Source: Pristionchus mayeri (taxonomy: Eukaryota; Nematoda; Chromadorea; Rhabditida; Neodiplogasteridae). From it: a stretch of DNA of 64,000 bases. Positions 58,141 to 64,000 of the stretch are shown piece after piece; position 1 is the stretch's first letter; every line of letters begins with the position of its first letter. Below the pieces are notes generated by a model. The model was not told the DNA's origin. It did not search any database and was given only the letters and a program-made list of their open reading frames with translations. The position numbers were made by a program, and so were the translations under genes. The DNA is taken from positions 34,333,541 through 34,397,540 of the forward strand of contig BTRK01000004.1 in the NCBI GenBank assembly GCA_036245805.1, written 5' to 3'.

Positions 58141-59310
58141 CATAATTAAACTCGCGGGATTAAAACCCGTTCTCCGTAAGACTGAAGGTGGGATGGCACA
58201 ACTCTGGCAAAAACATCACCCGGGGCTCATACTTTGGGAACATTACCCCTGGGGGCAAAGAACTTTTTACCCGGAGGCGCGACCCGAAATATCGATTTTT
58301 GATCTACCGAAATCGATTTTTCAGATTTTAGATTTCGGTGTGAGAGCTCATTCGAAAGAGCATGAACAGTTATGTAAGAATCTCTAAGGAATCCAGAATC
58401 GATCAACGTTGACGTCAGTCACAGCTCAAAGAGTAAACTTTTTCATCACTTTTGGTTGATCAGGACATGAGTGGTCATAAAGATATGGTTTCTACATACC
58501 AGTTCTGAGATATATTATGCAGTTTTCAATTCTGAACATGATAAAACTCTAGTGGGGGCACTTTTTCACGGGGCACGTACTCAAACAATCGATCGAACGT
58601 GACCTACTTTGTGACGAAATTTTATAAACTTTTGATTTCGGTATCGTGTGATAGCTCATTCGAAAGATCATGAAAAGTTATGACAGAACCTATAGGGAAA
58701 TAAGAATCCATCAACGTTGACGTCGGTTTGACCTGAGTACTTGAAATTCTTCATGCGAAACGACGTGAAGTATTTCGACTATATCATTTTCACATTACAT
58801 TTTGGTGACCTGGGATATCGAAATTTGAATTCTACACATGAAAATGCGTTAGAAAATCCCTAAATTGTTCACTTTTCGAAGACATGTCGAAATTCGGTTT
58901 TTCTGTTGAAAATGTGAGCCTGAAAAATGGCGGAAAAGTTGAAATCGTGAAATGTTTTGCAAAATGTATTTTCTGACGTATTTTCATGTGTAGAATTCGA
59001 ATTTCGATATCCCAGGTCTGCAAAATGTAATGTGAAAATGATATAGTCGAAATACTTCACGTCGTTTCGCATGAAGAATTTCAATTGATCAGGTCTAAAT
59101 GACGTCAACGTTGATGGATTCTGATTTCCTTGTCGGTTCTGGCATAACTTTGCATGCCCTTTCGAATGAGCTATCACACGATACCGAAGTCAAAAGTTTG
59201 TAAAATTTCGTCACAAAGTAGTTCACGTTCGATCGATTGTTTGAGTACGTGCCCCGTGAAAAAGTGCCCCGACTAGAGTTTCATCATGTTCAGAATTGAA
59301 AACTGCACAA
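58141..59310. mobile_element. Foldback of FB-i family, asymmetric
   Basis: Full inverse arms at 58520-58900 and 58930-59310 (GCAGTTTTCAATTCTGAACATG-type tips; loop near 58915). An extra left part, 58141-58520, resembles 48300-48680 and 37345-37680 (AAAACCCGTTCTCCGTAAGA). One outer arm is missing. Confidence 0.75.
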
Positions 59311-59430
59311 TGCACATTACAACTAATCTGTGAAAATTAGAGTAAGAGCGAATGAAAATCGAGGGACTTGAGCAACGTGAATAAATATTTAGTGAGCGCA
59401 ACACTAACACAAATCGTACATTTGGCCAAA

Positions 59431-59560
59431 TTATCCAAATATTGACAATTCGACTCGAATAACTGTCCATCCCCTCGCTGTCCATGTATTGCCTGCCTCG
59501 TTACATCTGATGGTGAAGATGGCCATTCTTACCCGGCGGCCAAGTGATCTTTTATTTTAT
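59431..59560 (-). pseudogene. Degenerate C6-domain last exon
   Basis: Reads RMAIFTIRCNEAGNTWTARG, TVIRVELSIFG and TAA, aligning with the AIFTVTCNKWGTAW block of C6 gene 4, but the final conserved Cys is lost (VELS in place of VEC). In the frame just before this block a TAA follows the likely acceptor. Its flank (CGTACATTTGGCCAAATTAT) resembles 63757-63800, next to C6 gene 5. Confidence 0.65.
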
Positions 59561-59821
59561 CTAAACAACAAGGATATATATTTTCGGAGGATTGTCGAGA
59601 AATAGATATCTAACAATGTTCTCAAGCGTGTTCTCAGTTCTCTCGCTCGTCAAAACAACAATTATCAAAGAGAAAATAGATAACAATATTTATCAGAGAT
59701 CAACTCAACGCTCGTATATTTGGCCACCCCACAAGACCAATGCACCATTTTTGGAATGCCAAATCGTCTGTGAATCAATCAGCAATCTGCTGCACTAAGC
59801 AGTTTTTATTTAGAACGACTT
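59561..59821. other. Intergenic, no gene seen
   Basis: A short open frame at 59592-59798 (+) has no recognisable features. Confidence 0.35.
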
Positions 59822-61708
59822 TATCACGCGTCTTCTGAGAGAATGCATGAAAAAGACACCCCTGAGGAACTAGCTGCAAAAGTTTGAGCAATTTCCAAAA
59901 GAAAATTATGGCAGATTCTTGTGGAGACGAGAAAACTTTTGTAGCAGCGATTTGTCCCGGAACCGGCTTTTAGGCATTTTCCGGACTTCGTTCCGGCTCT
60001 GACGTAACATGGTTCATTTTCGAGCTACGGTGGCCAGCTTGTGCTCAAAATGCGCGGAAAATTATTTTAAGAAACTTTCATGTTCACACCAAAGTCGGGT
60101 GAGTGCGAAATCGCGTTCAAAATCTCGAAAAACTAGGTCGAGATTCATATAAAAAATCATATCTCGCTTGGAAACCCACCCTTTAGTAAATTTTGACTGC
60201 AGTTTTAGAATCTACGTACCCATATTAGTCAAGGAAAAATGCGAGTGAGAGTCGGTAGGGGTTAGAATATGTTACGGTAATGCAAAATGTGTGCTCAAGT
60301 CGCTAATTCGTGAATTACAATTTCTTATTTTTAAGTTGCAATCGCTCATATAAATCGTTTCTTTCATAACTATATTTTTACTAACCTAGATATGTTCAAT
60401 TCCGTTGAAAAAATCGAAGATTTCCACATTTCAAAAAAATCATGTTTTTCACCTCGATATTTCTCAAATTTGTAGGTTCCAAACTCAAGATTTCACAGTC
60501 ATGTCACGTGTTCACTATATGGCATGCTAAACCATGAGTAATATCTAGTAGTACGAGCCTGCTCAACGATTTTAAAACTCGACTTTTTGACACTCTAAAA
60601 CGCTAGATCGAGCATGTCGGAAATATTTAAAAAATCGATAGTGAAGTTCATTTTGAGAATTATGGTTATCTACAAATTGGGAAAGTGTTTTAGAAACCTG
60701 CGACGTTAAATACAGGCGAAAATGCGACAGATTTCACGTTTTTTCAGAAATGTCAATTTCTCACTCTCGAAAAATTCGCAAATTTAGAAACGAGAACATT
60801 GACGAATTTCGCATATGTTCCTGACTAAGTACTTCAAGAAAACATTTTTCCAATTTGTAGATAACCATAATTCTCAAAATTAACTTCACTATAGATTTTT
60901 TTATATTTCCGACACGCTCGATCTAGCGTATTAGAGTGTCAAAAAGTCGAGTTTTAAAATCGTTGAGCAGGCCCGTACTACTAGATATTACTCATGGTTT
61001 AGCATGCTATAAAATCCATATAGTGAACACGTGACATGACCGCGAAATCTTGAGTTTGGAACCTACAAATTTGAGAAATATCGAGGTGAAAAACATGATT
61101 TTTTTGAAATGTGGAAATCTTCGATTTTTTCAACGGAATTGAACATATCTAGGTTAGTAAAAATATATTTATCAAAGAAACGATTTATATGAGCGATTGC
61201 AACTTAAAAATAAGAAATTGTAATTCACGAATTAGCGACTTGAGCACACATTTTGCATTACCGTAACATATTCTAACCCCTGCCGACTCTCACTCGCATT
61301 TTTCCTTGACTAATATGGGTACGTAGATTCTGAAACTTCAGTCAAAATCTACTAATGGGTGGGGTTCCAAGCGAGATATGATTTTTTATATGAATCTCGA
61401 CCTAGTTTTTCGAGATTTTCAACGCGATTTCGCACTCGCCCGGCTTTGGTGTGAACATGAAAGTTTCTTAAAAAAAATTTCCGCGCATTTTGAGCACAAG
61501 CTGGCCACTGTAGCTCAAAAATGAACCATGTTTCGTCAGAGCCGGAACGAAGTCCGGAAAAAGCCTAAAAGCTGGCTCTGGGACAAATCGCTGCTAGAAA
61601 AGTTTTTTTGTCTCCACAGGAATCTGCCATAATTTTCTTTTGGATACTGCTCAAACTTTTGCAGCTAGTTCCTCAGGTTCATGCAATCTCTCAGAAGACG
61701 CGTATTAT
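59822..61708. mobile_element. Foldback element FB-l, intact relative of FB-g
   Basis: TCTTCTGAGAGAATGCATGA at the left tip returns at 61690-61708, and arms of about 930 bp pair throughout with an axis near 60770. Contains AACCGGCTTTTAGGCATTTT in each arm. Length and tips equal the reconstructed FB-g at 30481-36437. Confidence 0.88.
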
Positions 61709-61729
61709 TCATTATAAACTGAAAAAATA

Positions 61730-62328
61730 TCAATCATCTGCGCATTCTACTTGCTTGACGATTTCATCATTTGCATCCTTTGCAATCCAGGCTGTTCCCC
61801 ACTTGTTGCACGTTACAGTGAAGATCGCAACTTTCGGATCGACGCCAACAACAACTCCCCGCATGTTCACCTAAACAAATTTCTGTGGTAAGTGCATCTC
61901 AGATGAGTACATCATAAAAACCCAGACCCCCAAGGAATTCTGCAAGCACGCAATCTGGGCAAATACCTCAATGTTCGCGTTTTTCTTGATCGCTCGGCAA
62001 GTGAACGTCAGCGTTCTACATGTCCCGTCATTGCCAATCACAATGCTTTCCATCGGTTGAGCTGCAGTACGGTCCATCGTGACTCGAATCAAATGCTGAT
62101 CACAAGTATTGTAATCTGCAATAGTTGGGTTTACTCTAAAATGAACGCAGAGGAATGCATTTCCGAGAAAGATACAACGTCGAGGAGACTAGGTAATTGC
62201 AGAAGAAAATAACAATAATTTGACTCACTTCCTGCAGGAATGCCGGGAGTGCCGGGAGAAACTCGCATGCACGAATCAGCAGCAATGAAGAGGAGGGAAA
62301 GAATTGCGATGTAAGCTATGGATGGCAT
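61730..62328 (-). CDS. C6-domain small secreted protein 4
   Basis: Seen: exons 62328-62229, 62115-61967 and 61870-61730 join in phase (1, then 0) to 129 aa. Signal peptide IAYIAILSLLFIAADS, then CMRVSPGTPGIPAG, YNTCDQHLIRV, GTCRTLTFTCRAIKKNANIE, VAIFTVTCNKWGTAW and KQVECADD-TGA. Intact C6 (DUF281) pattern; extracellular, function unknown. The 3' end lies only about 20 bp from the tip of foldback FB-l, so its polyadenylation signal may come from the element. Confidence 0.85.
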
Positions 62329-63901
62329 GGACCAACTGAGAAATGACAGATGCGCAGACCATATTAAGAAAGGATGGTCTATCCTAGAGCGAGCAGGTAA
62401 TTGGAAAACGGAACGAGTCTAATGCCCGAGTCTAACGAGCTTTGTCTCAAGTCCGAACGAGTCTAGAGCCGTTGTTTTGAACAATCACTTTTGGGGGCTC
62501 TACTTTCACGTGCGAGGAGATCGCATGCACTAGTAGGAAAGCGAACGGAGGTGATTTATTAGCAACGTAATGAGCGCGTGCAGGGATGGAGAGGGCTTGC
62601 ATGCAATTACGATCTGCATTATTTGCTCACTATTGATGCTCGGTGAAAAAAGCAATTTAGTACATAATGTAGTCTTACGGATCCCCTCCAAAATATCACC
62701 TGATAATTATATTTTCTAGTCCATGCCATTTGCACCCGTCTCAAGACCTATTTAATAGATAGATTTTATACATGTCAAGGCATGTGGGGGTGTAAGGTAA
62801 GGGAAGGACTCTGGCGCCTTCTGCCATCGACGAGGGGGTGGGAAGGGGTTGGATCTTTGGAGTCATTCATCTTCTTTTGAATCGTTCGTTGTCACTTGAC
62901 ACATCTCTCTTGCGCATGTGGAAAGTTTCGCATGAAGTCGGACCGCCTCTCCTCTTTAGGCGCTTGCATTCTTCCCTTAGACTAGTCGCTACCGAGATCG
63001 TATTCTTCGTGAATCTTGCATCCCGGATGGCCAGTCCTCCTTAGAAGTTATAAAGAGGACATCTTCGATACCTTCATGTCCATCTTGAAACGACTCCTGC
63101 CATATTCGAGATCCGTGGCTGATACCTCCGAAGTCTTGCCAGGGACTGGGGAGGGATTCTTGAGTCTTGATGTCAGTAGATGGAAGAAAAGGGAGGGAAA
63201 AGTCGCTTCCCAATCGGAGAAAAATGGGGAGGGACCGCTCACGGCGACTGACAGAGACAAGAATATTAAGCATTGGCGAACGGGTTGATCATTGCAAAAA
63301 ACTGAACAGGTATCTCCCTTCATCATAAACGGCTTGGCGCCATGAGCGGGGCTTGAACTGGATACGAAGGAAGGGTTTGCGCTCCCTTTGGTCAATGATG
63401 AGTGAACGGCGGTAATTTATTGTGGTGAACGTCAGAAATACGTGACTTTGAAGCCATGACCTGTGTGCCGTTTTCTATTCTCAGGGCAAACAATTTCGAC
63501 TCTCGGCCATACATAAAAGGCAGTGTCATTTGCCTCGTAAATGTTCTCCGAAACATAATCACAATCGAGGGATTAAGTTTAATTGGAGGAAAAACTCCTT
63601 TCAGCTACAAGTGTCAAGTTGTGGCAGGTTAGCGACTTCCTATCCCATTGTAATACAATTTCCTGTTGCACTATTCAGATTGTGATTTGTCCAATTCCCG
63701 ATTATAAACTTGAGCAAAGTGGATAACCGTTTATCAGTAAACAAAACATAAACAAAACTCGTACAGTTGGTCAAATTATCCTAAATTTGGAAAATCCGAC
63801 TCGAAATTATTGCAGTTGGAAAATCAACCCACAAAGTGAAAAACACAAATTGTAGATTACATGCGAAATTTCTTAGAGGCGACGTTGTCCTAATTGATTG
63901 A
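62329..63901. other. C6 gene 4 upstream region and spacer
   Basis: The first 300 bp look like the shared C6 upstream region. Open frames of about 90-115 codons at 62989-63395 overlap on both strands, have no family features and are not called. A second upstream-like phrase (GGCGGTAATTTATTGTGGTG) lies at 63408. Confidence 0.4.
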
Positions 63902-64000
63902 TTAGCCACCTACTGGAATGTCATCCGACGCACATTCGACACTTGTAACGGGCCTTCCCAACGATTTCCATGCTGTTCCGGCCTGGTCACATCTTACGGT
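63902..64000 (-). CDS. C6-domain small secreted protein 5, last exon (cut by window end)
   Basis: Reads TVRCDQAGTAWKSL, VTSVECASDDIPVGG and TAA, the last C6 block (Cys, GTAW, VEC). Remaining exons lie beyond the window. Confidence 0.75.
   Translation of the reverse strand, partial: TVRCDQAGTAWKSLGRPVTSVECASDDIPVGG

Noticed and set aside
62989..63395. Three overlapping open frames of 90-115 codons
   Set aside because: They are on both strands over the same DNA, without recognisable domains or splice sites that tie them to a gene.

Overview
This window looks like nematode nuclear DNA. The evidence is the 3' end of an inositol trisphosphate receptor gene (itr-1), a Str-type seven-transmembrane chemoreceptor, a hedgehog-related protein with a C-terminal Hint/Hog domain, a group of small secreted C6-domain proteins, short introns with TTTCAG-type acceptors, and several mariner elements with the TTAGGTTGG tip. 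A rhabditid or diplogastrid nematode fits, but the species cannot be fixed from the sequence.

Layout. 1-3.9 kb: itr-1 last exons, a tRNA-Ser(GCT) gene and a chemoreceptor gene with one in-frame TGA. 4.5-23.7 kb: accessory DNA with nine plus-strand copies of an unrecognised basic peptide family sharing the core RRSFRDLK; only the first copy is intact. Interleaved are a broken serpin, a tandem-repeat block (120-bp repeat, a 39-bp satellite made of heat-shock-element pentamers, and over 1 kb of polypurine) and five foldback (long inverted repeat) elements. 24.2-24.9 kb: an intact minus-strand C6-domain gene. 27.1-41.7 kb: the hedgehog-related gene, 18 exons and 592 codons by my splice model, stretched by two introns packed with nested transposons. 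One of these, a hAT-like element with an 8-bp target duplication, carries its own complete six-exon gene.

39.6-56.3 kb: two adjacent large inverted duplications meeting at about 48.84 kb. The first copies the Hint-encoding exons in reverse; near its axis lies a gene with a single-pass membrane tail. The second has a C6 gene first exon in each arm, and its axis holds an ankyrin-repeat gene and two histone H4 fragments. 56.9-64 kb: more minus-strand C6 genes, separated by foldback elements.

The dominant theme is inverted-repeat DNA: foldbacks, nested insertions, and duplications whose breakpoints fall inside foldback loops, with gene families (C6, RRSFRDLK, membrane-tail genes) gaining and losing copies around them. 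Exon coordinates were read by hand from splice sites and phase continuity; family names come from recognised motifs, not from a database search.
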